Shown one piece after another: positions 37,344 through 45,417 of a stretch of DNA of 64,000 nucleotides (positions within the stretch are counted from its first letter, which is position 1; each line of letters begins with the position of its first letter). The DNA is from Martinezella lusitana (GTDB taxonomy: Bacteria > Pseudomonadota > Alphaproteobacteria > Rhizobiales > Rhizobiaceae): positions 1-64,000 of the forward strand of contig NZ_WUEY01000005.1 of assembly GCF_010668395.1 (NCBI RefSeq), written 5' to 3'. The notes under the pieces were generated by a model, which was given only the letters and a program-made list of their open reading frames with translations, was not told where the DNA came from and ran no database searches. A program made the position numbers and the translations under genes.

Positions 37344-38525
37344 CTAAAACCTCATTCCCGGCACGGCGAGCGGATTGTCCTGCAGCGCCGCACGATCCGG
37401 CGTATCGACGCGCGGCTTGCTGAGGAAGGCGTCGAACAGGCCCTTTACGAAATCCTCCGTCAGATCCTTGGTGATGATCACCATGCGCGTGCGCCGGTCC
37501 TCGGGATCGGGCCAGGCCGGCAGCCGCACCGGCGGATGGAAGATGTTCTGCACGCCATGCAGCACGACGGGGCGCTCGGGCCGGTCGGACACGGCAACGA
37601 TCGCCTTCATGCGCAGCAGCTTTTCGCCATGGGCCGAACGCAGCAGATCGATGAACATTTCCAGCGCCATCGGATCGATCGGCTGGGTTTCCACGATCGA
37701 GAACGATCGGATCGATCCGTCATGACGGTTCACGTCATGGGCATGCTGGTGCCGGTGGCCGTGGTGGTGTCCGTGATGATGATGGTGCCCGTGATCGCCA
37801 TGATGGTGATGATCGTGGTCGTCATGGTGATGGTGGTGATCGTCGGCCTCCAGCTCGTCCCGCAGCCAGCGGCCGACATCGGCGATCTTCGACGCCGGGT
37901 CATAGAGACCGTTGATGAGAATGGCGGCGTGTCCGGCCTCGTCGCTGTCGGCATTCAGGATCTGCGCACGCGGATTGAGCGCCCTCAGCCGGCTTTCGAG
38001 CAGGCCCTCGGGCGCGGCGCCGGCAATCCCGGTCTTGGACACGATCAGCCGGTCGGCAACCGCCACCTGCTTGCGCGCCTCTTCATGATTGTCGAGCGTC
38101 TGCAGGCCGTTGACCGCGTCGACCACCGTGACGACGCCATCCAGGTCGAAATTGCTGGCGATGATCGGATTGCCCATGATCGACTGCATGACGGGCGCGG
38201 GATCGGCAAGGCCGGTCGTTTCGATGACGACGCGCTTCAGCGGCCGGATACGGCCGGTCTGCATGGCGTCCATCAGGTTCGCCAGCGTATCCACCAGTTC
38301 GCCGCGCACCGTGCAGCACAGGCAGCCATCGGAAAGCTCGATGATGGAATCGCCGGAGCTTTCCACCAGCAGATGGTCTATGCCGACATCGCCGAACTCG
38401 TTGATGATGACGGCCGCCTCGCGCATGGCCTCGTCCTTGAGGATGCGGTTGAGCAGGGTCGATTTTCCCGCCCCGAGAAAGCCGGTCAGGATGGCAACCG
38501 GAACTCTTTGCTGCGAAACGCTCAT
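37344..38525 (-). CDS. CobW/COG0523 GTPase with very His-rich loop
   Basis: Protein of 393 aa. Walker A GFLGAGKS at residues 15-22, metal motif CLCC at 68-71, and a loop of about 37 residues (near 229-266) with some 23 histidines. The C-terminal CobW_C domain follows. COG0523 GTPases are metal chaperones or insertases for zinc or cobalt. The His-rich loop points to metal storage or delivery; zinc is the usual guess, and no Zur or B12 site was identified. It is not within a cobalamin cluster here. Confidence 0.87.
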   Translation of the reverse strand: MSVSQQRVPVAILTGFLGAGKSTLLNRILKDEAMREAAVIINEFGDVGIDHLLVESSGDSIIELSDGCLCCTVRGELVDTLANLMDAMQTGRIRPLKRVVIETTGLADPAPVMQSIMGNPIIASNFDLDGVVTVVDAVNGLQTLDNHEEARKQVAVADRLIVSKTGIAGAAPEGLLESRLRALNPRAQILNADSDEAGHAAILINGLYDPASKIADVGRWLRDELEADDHHHHHDDHDHHHHGDHGHHHHHGHHHGHRHQHAHDVNRHDGSIRSFSIVETQPIDPMALEMFIDLLRSAHGEKLLRMKAIVAVSDRPERPVVLHGVQNIFHPPVRLPAWPDPEDRRTRMVIITKDLTEDFVKGLFDAFLSKPRVDTPDRAALQDNPLAVPGMRF

Positions 38526-38540
38526 GGGTAAGATCCGATA

Positions 38541-39707
38541 TCAGAAAGTGGGACGCGGCATCGGGATCGGCACATTGGAGGCGCCGCCGGACACGGCGAT
38601 CTTGTCGCCCTTGATCGCCTTGTCGCCCTTGGCCGCGGCATCGTCCTTGTCGCCCTTGGCGGCAGTCGCGATATCCTGGCCGCCGATCAGGCCGGCATAG
38701 ACGAAATTCGGTTCGTGATCCATTTCATGAATATAGGGCGACTGCACCTTGGTGCGGCCGAAGGGATCGCGGGTCTCGCTGCGCGCCTGCGCGCCCTTGG
38801 CGCTGCAGATGTCGGCGGTCACATCGGCGACATCGCTCGTGATCGGCGCATCGGGGCGAAGGGTCGCCAGCGTGTCGCGGCCGGAAAGCTGGTTCTGGAA
38901 GCCCTTTTCCAGGAAATTGGCGGAATCGTCGGCGCGCGCCGCGAGGCTGTCGGTCCCGAGGACGACCGAGATCAGCGTGCGGCCGTTACGGGTTGCCGAG
39001 GCGATCTGATTGAAGCCGGCCGCGCAGATGAAGCCGGTCTTCATGCCGTCGGCGCCGTCGAAGCGGCCGATGAGCATGTTGATGTTCGGCACCTGCTTCA
39101 CGCCGTTGGTGAAGCCTTCCAGCGAGAAGTAGCCGGCATATTGCGGAAATTCGCGGCGGAGTGCCACGCTCAGAATGGCGAGATCGCGCGCGGTCGTATA
39201 CTGCCCCTTGCCGGGCAAGCCGTTCGGATTGATGAAATGCGAATCGCGCATGCCGAGACGGGCGGCTTCCGCATTCATCCGCGCCACGAAGCTCTGTTGC
39301 GAACCGCCGACGGTTTCGCCGACGGCCATGGCGAGATCGTTTGCCGATTTGACCAGCATCATCTTGAGCGCGTTGTCGAGCGTCATCTTCTGGCCCGGCT
39401 TGAAGTACATCTTCGCCGGCGGCTGGGCCGATGCAAGCTTCGACATCACGACGGGCGTGTCGAGCGTGATCTGGCCGGACTGGATGGCCCGGAACGTCAC
39501 ATAGGTCGTCATCAGCTTGGTCAGCGAGGCGGGATACCAGCGGCGAAACGCCTCCTGCTGGTCGAGCACGCGCCCGGTGCTGACATCGACGAGAATATGC
39601 GGATTGGCTCCGGCCGTCTGCGCGGTCGACAGGAAAAGCATGGATGCTGCTGCGGCCATAGGAACGAGCCGCAGGGCGGCATACAAACGATTCTGCTTCG
39701 TCGGCAC
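38541..39707 (-). CDS. D-alanyl-D-alanine carboxypeptidase (penicillin-binding, DacA type)
   Basis: Protein of 388 aa with a signal peptide (about 34 residues). The three active-site motifs are SLTK at 61-64, SAN at 121-123 and KTG at 223-225. It trims the terminal D-Ala of peptidoglycan pentapeptides in the periplasm. The C-terminal 50 residues contain KGDK repeats and end in MPRPTF, unlike the amphipathic anchor of E. coli DacA. It follows the upstream end of the CobW gene region by 15 bp on the same strand, so the two may be cotranscribed. Confidence 0.92.
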   Translation of the reverse strand: MPTKQNRLYAALRLVPMAAAASMLFLSTAQTAGANPHILVDVSTGRVLDQQEAFRRWYPASLTKLMTTYVTFRAIQSGQITLDTPVVMSKLASAQPPAKMYFKPGQKMTLDNALKMMLVKSANDLAMAVGETVGGSQQSFVARMNAEAARLGMRDSHFINPNGLPGKGQYTTARDLAILSVALRREFPQYAGYFSLEGFTNGVKQVPNINMLIGRFDGADGMKTGFICAAGFNQIASATRNGRTLISVVLGTDSLAARADDSANFLEKGFQNQLSGRDTLATLRPDAPITSDVADVTADICSAKGAQARSETRDPFGRTKVQSPYIHEMDHEPNFVYAGLIGGQDIATAAKGDKDDAAAKGDKAIKGDKIAVSGGASNVPIPMPRPTF

Positions 39708-39900
39708 GATCTATCCTTCAGAAGTCCGGAATTTTCTCGAAAGCTTCGTCTATTTAACCTATATGGCTAGGAGAAGGCAAAGGCGATTGACGACTTTATT
39801 TCCCGACGGCACGCCGCAAAGGCCGCATTGAGCTGGCCGAAGCCGTGCGACGGATCCGTGAGTTGAACCAGAACCGATATTGAGCAGCAGGAACATCAGC

Positions 39901-41061
39901 ATGCCGATCTTGAACAGAGCCGCAGAACTCCAGGGCGAAGTGACCGAGTGGCGCCGCCATATCCATGCGCATCCCGAACTTCTCTATGCGGTTGAGAATA
40001 CCGCCGCCTTCGTGGCCGAGAAATTGCGCTCCTTCGGCGTCGACGAGGTGGTGACCGGCATCGGCCGCACCGGCGTCGTCGGCCTGATCCGCGGCAAGGG
40101 CGAAGGTCGCACGGTCGGCCTGCGCGCCGACATGGACGCCCTGCCGCTGACCGAGATCACCGGCAAGCCCTATGCTTCCGAAACGCCCGGCAAGATGCAT
40201 GCCTGCGGCCATGACGGCCACACGGCCATGCTTTTGGGCGCCGCGAAATATCTCGCCGAGAACCGTAACTTCAACGGCAACATCGCCGTCATCTTCCAGC
40301 CGGCCGAAGAGGGCGGCGCCGGCGGCGACGCCATGGTCAAGGACGGCATGATGGAGCGCTTCCAGATCGCCGAGGTCTATGGCATGCACAATATGCCCGG
40401 CCTGCCCGTCGGCCATTTCGCCATCCGCAAGGGCCCGATCATGGCGGCGACGGACGAATTCACCGTCTCCATCAAGGGGCTCGGCGGCCATGCCGCCATG
40501 CCGCACAAGACGATCGACCCGATCGCCATCGGCGCGCAGATCATCTCCAACCTGCAGCTCGTCGCCTCGCGCAGCGCCAATCCGCTGAAATCGGTCGTCG
40601 TCTCCGTCACCAAGTTCAATGCCGGCAACGCGCACAACGTCATCCCCAACGATGCGAGCTTCGCCGGTACGGTGCGCACGCTCGATCCCGAAATGCGCGA
40701 TCTGGCGGAACAGCGCTTCAAGCAGATCGTCTCCGGCATCGCCGCCAGCCACGGCGCGGAAGCCGAGATCGAATTCCAGCGGAACTACCCGGTCACCTTC
40801 AACCATGCCGACGAGACCGATCACGCGATCGCCGTCGCCGAGGAAATCGCCGGCGCTGGCAACGTCATTCCGGATATCGACCCGATGATGGGCGGCGAGG
40901 ACTTCTCCTACATGCTGCTCGCCCGCCCCGGCGCCTTCATCTTCGTCGGCAACGGCGACACGGCCGGCCTGCACAACCCGGCCTACGACTTCAACGACGA
41001 AGCCATCGCCCACGGCATTTCCTACTGGGTGCGGCTCGCCGAACAGCGCCTCAACGCCTGA
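39901..41061 (+). CDS. M20-family amidohydrolase (hippurate/N-acyl amino acid hydrolase type)
   Basis: Protein of 386 aa. Metal-binding HACGHDGHT (C102, H104), FQPAEEGGAGG with the catalytic Glu, YGMHNMPG and GGEDFSYML are the M20D signatures. Members hydrolyse N-acyl amino acids such as hippurate or N-acetyl-diaminopimelate; the substrate cannot be decided. ATG 39901 is preceded by GCAGGAAC. Confidence 0.9.
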   Translation: MPILNRAAELQGEVTEWRRHIHAHPELLYAVENTAAFVAEKLRSFGVDEVVTGIGRTGVVGLIRGKGEGRTVGLRADMDALPLTEITGKPYASETPGKMHACGHDGHTAMLLGAAKYLAENRNFNGNIAVIFQPAEEGGAGGDAMVKDGMMERFQIAEVYGMHNMPGLPVGHFAIRKGPIMAATDEFTVSIKGLGGHAAMPHKTIDPIAIGAQIISNLQLVASRSANPLKSVVVSVTKFNAGNAHNVIPNDASFAGTVRTLDPEMRDLAEQRFKQIVSGIAASHGAEAEIEFQRNYPVTFNHADETDHAIAVAEEIAGAGNVIPDIDPMMGGEDFSYMLLARPGAFIFVGNGDTAGLHNPAYDFNDEAIAHGISYWVRLAEQRLNA

Positions 41062-41183
41062 GGCCTCCGTACCCCATTTCCCGCGCACCTTGCCGGAGCG
41101 CGGGAAACGATGAAACCAGATTGTCACTGCAACGCAAAAAGGCTTGGCTTCCTGCCCGCGCTTTTGTATGGATCAACGCAAGT

Positions 41184-41260
41184 GGTCTCGTAGCTCAGCA
41201 GGATAGAGCACCAGATTCCTAATCTGGGGGTCACGCGTTCGAATCGCGTCGAGATCACCA
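41184..41260 (+). tRNA. tRNA-Arg, anticodon CCT
   Basis: A 77-nt cloverleaf with encoded CCA. The acceptor arms GGTCTCG and CGAGATC pair with one G-T, the D arm is GCTC/GAGC, the anticodon arm CCAGA-TTCCTAA-TCTGG gives anticodon CCT (codon AGG), and the T arm ACGCG-TTCGAAT-CGCGT is intact. A foreign-looking two-gene insert follows directly, and tRNA-Arg 3' ends are common integration sites. Confidence 0.96.
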
Positions 41261-41515
41261 TTCAACCCCAGTCAAAACAATCTATTAGTCTATTTATCTG
41301 CTGGCTCGCGTCCCTACACGTTCCAGTGGCGTTCCTAGACGCCTGTTACTTAAGCTCTCGCGACATTGCTGCATGGGGCTTGAAGTTGGACGACATTGCG
41401 GGTTTTTTGAGCGTTTTCTCGATTTTTGGCTTGAAACAGCAGCCACACGCAAGCTTAAGTAAGCATTTTATTTACTGAAATACGCAATATGGTTGTATCG
41501 ACATAGGGGGATCGA
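41261..41515. other. AT-rich leader of the tRNA-linked insert
   Basis: 255 bp of noticeably lower GC than the flanks. A small hairpin GGCGT/ACGCC lies at 41328-41343. An inverted repeat AGTAA-N9-TTACT at 41458-41476 sits about 40 bp before the first gene and could be an operator. No integrase, and no obvious copy of the tRNA 3' end, was found. Confidence 0.45.
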
Positions 41516-42091
41516 TTGCCAATACCGACATTCAATGCGCAAGGCATGCTCCCGCCGACGATTGGCAATGATCCAACCACAGCAGATAGGTCGCCCTATC
41601 ACGCCACTATGCCAGAGTTCGTTCAAGCATTCGCCACATCGATTGAACGAAAATCGCTTCTCAGGAACCTTATCGCCTATCGTGCCTTAATAGCGACGGA
41701 CGGCTATGAACGCGGCTATCAGTTCTTCGACGGAAGTTTTGTCGAGAATGTTGAAGTTACCCGTGGTCGCGCGCCGAAAGACATTGATGTTTTCACAATG
41801 CTGCATGCCCCGCAGAAATATCTGGATAGTTTCGCTCTGTGGCAGGGCCCAGGTTTTCAGTTTTGGTCTTCTGAGATCGCAGATCAGAAACTAAACAAGG
41901 AACGCTTTTCGCTGGACACGTATGCTCTTTTGATCGAAGACGCCCCTCTTGATCGGATGCTGGAGCAGGTCATGTATTGGTATAGCTTGTTCTCTCATCA
42001 GAGAGACACGTTCGCCTGGAAAGGATTTGTTGCAGTGTCGTTCGATAGAGCGCAGGATGACGAGGCCCTAGCGTTGATAGAGGCAATGTGA
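41516..42091 (+). CDS. DUF6932-like nucleotidyltransferase-fold protein
   Basis: Protein of 191 aa. DGSFVE (72-77) followed by KDIDVF (88-93) matches the G-S ... D-x-D signature of minimal nucleotidyltransferases (D89 and D91), with D134 a candidate third carboxylate. The opening LPPTIG and the closing RDTFAWKGFVAV fit the DUF6932 family as I know it. It starts with TTG at 41516, five bases after AGGGGG. GC is clearly below the flanking core genes. It overlaps the next gene by 4 nt or less. Substrate unknown; such folds occur in toxin-antitoxin and phage-defence modules. Confidence 0.68.
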   Translation: MPIPTFNAQGMLPPTIGNDPTTADRSPYHATMPEFVQAFATSIERKSLLRNLIAYRALIATDGYERGYQFFDGSFVENVEVTRGRAPKDIDVFTMLHAPQKYLDSFALWQGPGFQFWSSEIADQKLNKERFSLDTYALLIEDAPLDRMLEQVMYWYSLFSHQRDTFAWKGFVAVSFDRAQDDEALALIEAM

Positions 42092-43047
42092 TGCCAACAC
42101 TACTGTCGATAGAGGCTCTGGAGAACGACCGTCAGTTCGTCGAGAGACGACGAATGGCGGACGACAGTCCTTGGGGTACCGCGCGCCTTATGTGGGATCA
42201 GCGACTAAGAGCGATTGACGATAAGATTGCGGAGGCAAAGTCGCGTCGTTCTGCTTATGCCAGTGTAGCACTCATCTTTGACGGTCTGCCGGTAATAGGT
42301 CAGGGAGATATTCGTCTCGATTTTACGACAGATGCGCTCGCCTCTTACCAGAAGGTGATAGCAGCCTCCCTTGCATCCCAGGGCGATCAACCAGTCGCTG
42401 CCAAAGGAAAAATAAAGGGTGCGGATAAATCGAAGCTCTTTATCCGAGATATCGTGCGTGGCTCGATGGGTTTCATCTTGGAGGAACTCGCTGCCTCCCA
42501 AACCGATATGTTCGACACCCCCTTGAAATCCGCGGTAGAGCAAGCGACCGGCCTAATTGCCAAATTAAACGACGCCTCATCGGAAGAGTTCGGTGTTGTT
42601 ATCGAAACCGCCTCTCCGCGATTGGTGGGCGCTCTTCAGAAATTCACCAAAGTGCTTCGCGATTCTGGAGCGACAACCAGAATCGTAGGAGATGAGAATC
42701 GAGTGATGCTTGGCTTGGAAGACATCAACCGCTTATCTGAACGTTTCAGCGATGTTGAGGTAACGGAAGAGGATGTGTTGCACGATGGAATCCTTCTTGG
42801 GATTTTGCCTGATTCTCACGAATTCGAACTTCAGCTTCCTGACAATCAAGGCACGCTGAAAGGCTCAGTCACAGATGATCTCACGTTCAAATATGTGACG
42901 GATCAAGCCTTCAAAGAGCAACTGCTGTTGAAACCAGTTAAGGCGCAGGTGAAGTATACACGTACGTCACGCAATGGCAGACTTATTAAACAGCAGGTGT
43001 CACTGGAGAACTTGGAGCTGCGCGCCGTAACTGATTTGTTGACGTAA
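42088..43047 (+). CDS. Unrecognised partner protein of the nucleotidyltransferase
   Basis: Protein of 319 aa that I do not recognise. Residues 1-60 look helical (RRRMADDSPWGTARLMWDQR, then DDKIAEAKSRR). The middle is mixed. About 225-319 look beta-rich, with a G-x-L-x-G-x-L-P start, F-E-L, G-x-L-K-G and KPVKAQVKYTR, perhaps an OB-like barrel. No Walker, nuclease, HEPN (R-x4-6-H) or membrane motif was seen. It starts at GTG 42088 or ATG 42091, overlapping the previous stop, so it is coupled to the nucleotidyltransferase. AT-rich like its neighbour. Confidence 0.6.
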   Translation: MMPTLLSIEALENDRQFVERRRMADDSPWGTARLMWDQRLRAIDDKIAEAKSRRSAYASVALIFDGLPVIGQGDIRLDFTTDALASYQKVIAASLASQGDQPVAAKGKIKGADKSKLFIRDIVRGSMGFILEELAASQTDMFDTPLKSAVEQATGLIAKLNDASSEEFGVVIETASPRLVGALQKFTKVLRDSGATTRIVGDENRVMLGLEDINRLSERFSDVEVTEEDVLHDGILLGILPDSHEFELQLPDNQGTLKGSVTDDLTFKYVTDQAFKEQLLLKPVKAQVKYTRTSRNGRLIKQQVSLENLELRAVTDLLT

Positions 43048-43063
43048 TCGTGGTCACGATTAC
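43044..43063 (+). terminator. Hairpin overlapping the end of the insert operon
   Basis: GTAATCGTG and CACGATTAC form a perfect 9-bp stem with a 2-nt loop. The stop codon TAA (43045-43047) lies in the left arm. No T tract follows, but position and stem suggest transcript end or a recombination-related palindrome at the right edge of the insert. Confidence 0.5.
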
Positions 43064-43095
43064 CAATCTATAGCAGTCGTTCTCCGACCTTACAG

Positions 43096-43557
43096 TTACT
43101 TATAATCAAAGGCATCCGGATGGTTCTCCAGACTGCCCGTCAGCGCCGCATATAAAATCGTCCTGCCGTCGATCGATTCATTGCCGCCGCCGAGGTTCAT
43201 CCAGGTGAGTGTTTCCGCCCTGGTGGCGGGATCGGCAGAGAGCAGCACGCCGTACATGATCTTCTTGCCGGGGTCGTACATCACGGCGATCTGCTCCGCG
43301 CCGCAATCATGCTGCTTGCAGGCGCTCATCACATAGACCTTCTGGCCGCCGAAGATGACCTCGTGGCCGGGGGATTCCACCGTTTTTCCGTAGATCCAGT
43401 CCGGCAGCCTGTGGCCTTCCGCCATCGTCTTGAAGGCAGCGGCGGCGGCCGGATCGGCGGCAATGTCGCGAAATGTCCCCAGATGGTCTCGCGCCAGCGC
43501 GCTCGTCGCGCCCATGAGGATGCCGGCAAGAGCGGCGGCCGCGATCATCTTTCTCAT
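43096..43557 (-). CDS. ivy: Ivy-type inhibitor of C-type (vertebrate) lysozyme
   Basis: Protein of 153 aa with a signal peptide cleaved after ALA (residue 22). The lysozyme-blocking loop is CKQHDC at 80-85 (CKPHDC in E. coli Ivy). The C-terminus LTWMNLGGG then ESIDGRTILYAALTGSLENH closely follows E. coli Ivy. Ivy is a periplasmic dimer that plugs the lysozyme active site and may also restrain lytic transglycosylases. It has core-like GC, lies just right of the AT-rich insert and is transcribed toward it. Confidence 0.88.
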   Translation of the reverse strand: MRKMIAAAALAGILMGATSALARDHLGTFRDIAADPAAAAAFKTMAEGHRLPDWIYGKTVESPGHEVIFGGQKVYVMSACKQHDCGAEQIAVMYDPGKKIMYGVLLSADPATRAETLTWMNLGGGNESIDGRTILYAALTGSLENHPDAFDYK

Positions 43558-43633
43558 CTACTCCACCCTGAAAATGCGATCCGCCACGCATTGGTATCGC
43601 CTGCGGGATGAACATGGGCTGAAAACCGATAGA

Positions 43634-43900
43634 TCACCCCACCGCGATCCTGTTTCTGACCAGCCTGACACCACGGATCGACTCGGCAACGGCGGTTGCC
43701 CGGATCACCTCCTGCTGGGTCGCCACCGAGCCATCCAGACGGATTTCCTGGCCGGCGGCGGTGACCTTGACGTCGGACGCATCGATTCCGCCGGCAACGG
43801 CAAGCGCATTGGCAACGGCGGATTCGAGCGCCGAGCGCCTGGTCTGCTCGCTTTCCAGATAAAGTTCCGCGCCGTGGAACGTCGCCGCCTTGAAAACCAT
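43634..43900 (-). CDS. BON-domain protein
   Basis: Protein of 88 aa. ALESAVANALAVAGGIDASDVKV, then GQEIRLDGSVATQQEVIRA and IRGVRLVRNRIAV, is a single BON domain with the conserved internal Gly. No signal peptide is visible, so it would be cytoplasmic unless the start is wrong. BON domains bind phospholipid or ligands in osmotic-shock and other proteins. Role unknown. It is divergent from dxr. Confidence 0.8.
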   Translation of the reverse strand: MVFKAATFHGAELYLESEQTRRSALESAVANALAVAGGIDASDVKVTAAGQEIRLDGSVATQQEVIRATAVAESIRGVRLVRNRIAVG

Positions 43901-44102
43901 CCGTCGCCCTCCGCATTCGAGTGGTCAGAAAACGCGGCACAGCGCATTTGGTTCAATAAAGACCGAAAATATCGTCAAATCAGTGAGTTCGCCTTTGGCG
44001 CGCAACGGCGGTGGAATGAGGTTGCACCAGCGGCGGACTTGCCGCTCCACGCAATCCCCTGTAGAGCCTTGGGGGAAAGCAGCAGCAAATGCGGATACCT
44101 GA

Positions 44103-45296
44103 ATGAACACCGGCAGCACGGCGCGTCGTCGCCTGACGATATTGGGTTCGACCGGCTCTATCGGCCAGAATACGCTCGACGTCATTGCCCAACTGGGCGG
44201 ACGTGACGCTTTCGATATCGCCGCGATCACCGGGCATGACAATATCCAGCTGTTGGCCGAGCAGGCCAGGGCCTGCGGTGCAACTTTGGCCGTCACCGCC
44301 AACGAAGAGCGCTATCAGGATCTGAAGGATGCCTTGGCCGGGTCGGGCATCGCGGTCGGCGCGGGCAAGAATGCCCTGATCGAAGCCGCCTCCCTGCCCT
44401 CGGAATGGGTGATGGCGGCGATCGTCGGCACGGCCGGCCTTGCGCCGACGCTGGCGGCCGCCCGCCGCGGCGCCGATATCGCCCTTGCCAACAAGGAATG
44501 CCTCGTTTCCGCGGGCGATCTCTTCGTGCGCGCCGTTGCCGAAGGCGGCGGCCGGCTGATCCCGGTCGACAGCGAACACAGCGCCATCTTCCAGGCGCTG
44601 GAAGACGACCAGCAGCATGCGGTTGAGCGCATCATCCTGACTGCCTCCGGCGGCCCCTTCCGCACCTGGACGCGCGAGCAGATGGCCAATGTCACGCCCG
44701 CCACCGCGCGCGCCCACCCCAACTGGTCGATGGGCTTCAAGATCTCCATCGGCAGCGCCTCGATGTTCAACAAGGCGCTTGAGATGATCGAGGCCAAGCA
44801 CCTTTTCAACGTGCGGCCGGATCAGATCGAAGTCGTCGTCCACCCGCAATCCGTCATTCACTCCATGGTCGGCTATACGGACGGCTCGGTGCTGGCGCAG
44901 CTCGGCTGTCCCGACATGCGCACGGCGATCGGCTATGCGCTCACCTACCCCGCCCGCACCAGGCTCAGCGTCGACCGGCTGGATTTCGCCAAGCTCGCGC
45001 GGCTCGATTTCGAGGCGCCGGACGAGATCCGCTTCCCGGCATTGCGTCTCGCCCGCACCGCACTGGAGCGTGGCGGCCTGCAGGGCGCGATCATGAATGC
45101 CGCCGAAGAAATCGCTTTCCATGCCTTCGTGGATGGCCGCATCGGCTTCCTCGAAATGGCCGATATCGCCGAAGCCGTCATGGACGAGATGATCGCGACC
45201 GGCAGTGCCGAAAGCATGGATGCCGTCTTCGCCGCGGATGCCGAAGCGCGCAGCCGCGCGGCCGTCCTCATCGCCCAGCGCGACAAGGCAGCGTAA
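44103..45296 (+). CDS. dxr: 1-deoxy-D-xylulose 5-phosphate reductoisomerase
   Basis: Protein of 397 aa, the committed step of the MEP isoprenoid pathway (DXP to MEP, NADPH). Nucleotide-binding GSTGSIG is at residues 15-21; metal and substrate motifs DSEHSAIFQ, SGGPF and HPNWSMG are present. In many alphaproteobacteria dxr sits with uppS and cdsA; here it stands apart, near lysE and hemA. Start ATG 44103 with only a weak ribosome-binding site. Confidence 0.95.
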   Translation: MNTGSTARRRLTILGSTGSIGQNTLDVIAQLGGRDAFDIAAITGHDNIQLLAEQARACGATLAVTANEERYQDLKDALAGSGIAVGAGKNALIEAASLPSEWVMAAIVGTAGLAPTLAAARRGADIALANKECLVSAGDLFVRAVAEGGGRLIPVDSEHSAIFQALEDDQQHAVERIILTASGGPFRTWTREQMANVTPATARAHPNWSMGFKISIGSASMFNKALEMIEAKHLFNVRPDQIEVVVHPQSVIHSMVGYTDGSVLAQLGCPDMRTAIGYALTYPARTRLSVDRLDFAKLARLDFEAPDEIRFPALRLARTALERGGLQGAIMNAAEEIAFHAFVDGRIGFLEMADIAEAVMDEMIATGSAESMDAVFAADAEARSRAAVLIAQRDKAA

Positions 45297-45417
45297 GCAA
45301 TAACCGACATAAAGCGATCACCGATCGGCACGTCCGGCTCGCCCCGCGAATAGCCGGTTGCCATTTCCGGCGATCGTGATAGGGAGGAATTCCGGCCTCA
45401 CTTTCAAGGGAATCACG

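Noticed and set aside
41516..43047. Classical MNT-HEPN toxin-antitoxin pair
   Set aside because: The nucleotidyltransferase half fits, but the partner is 319 aa and has no R-x4-6-H HEPN motif, so the known module does not apply.
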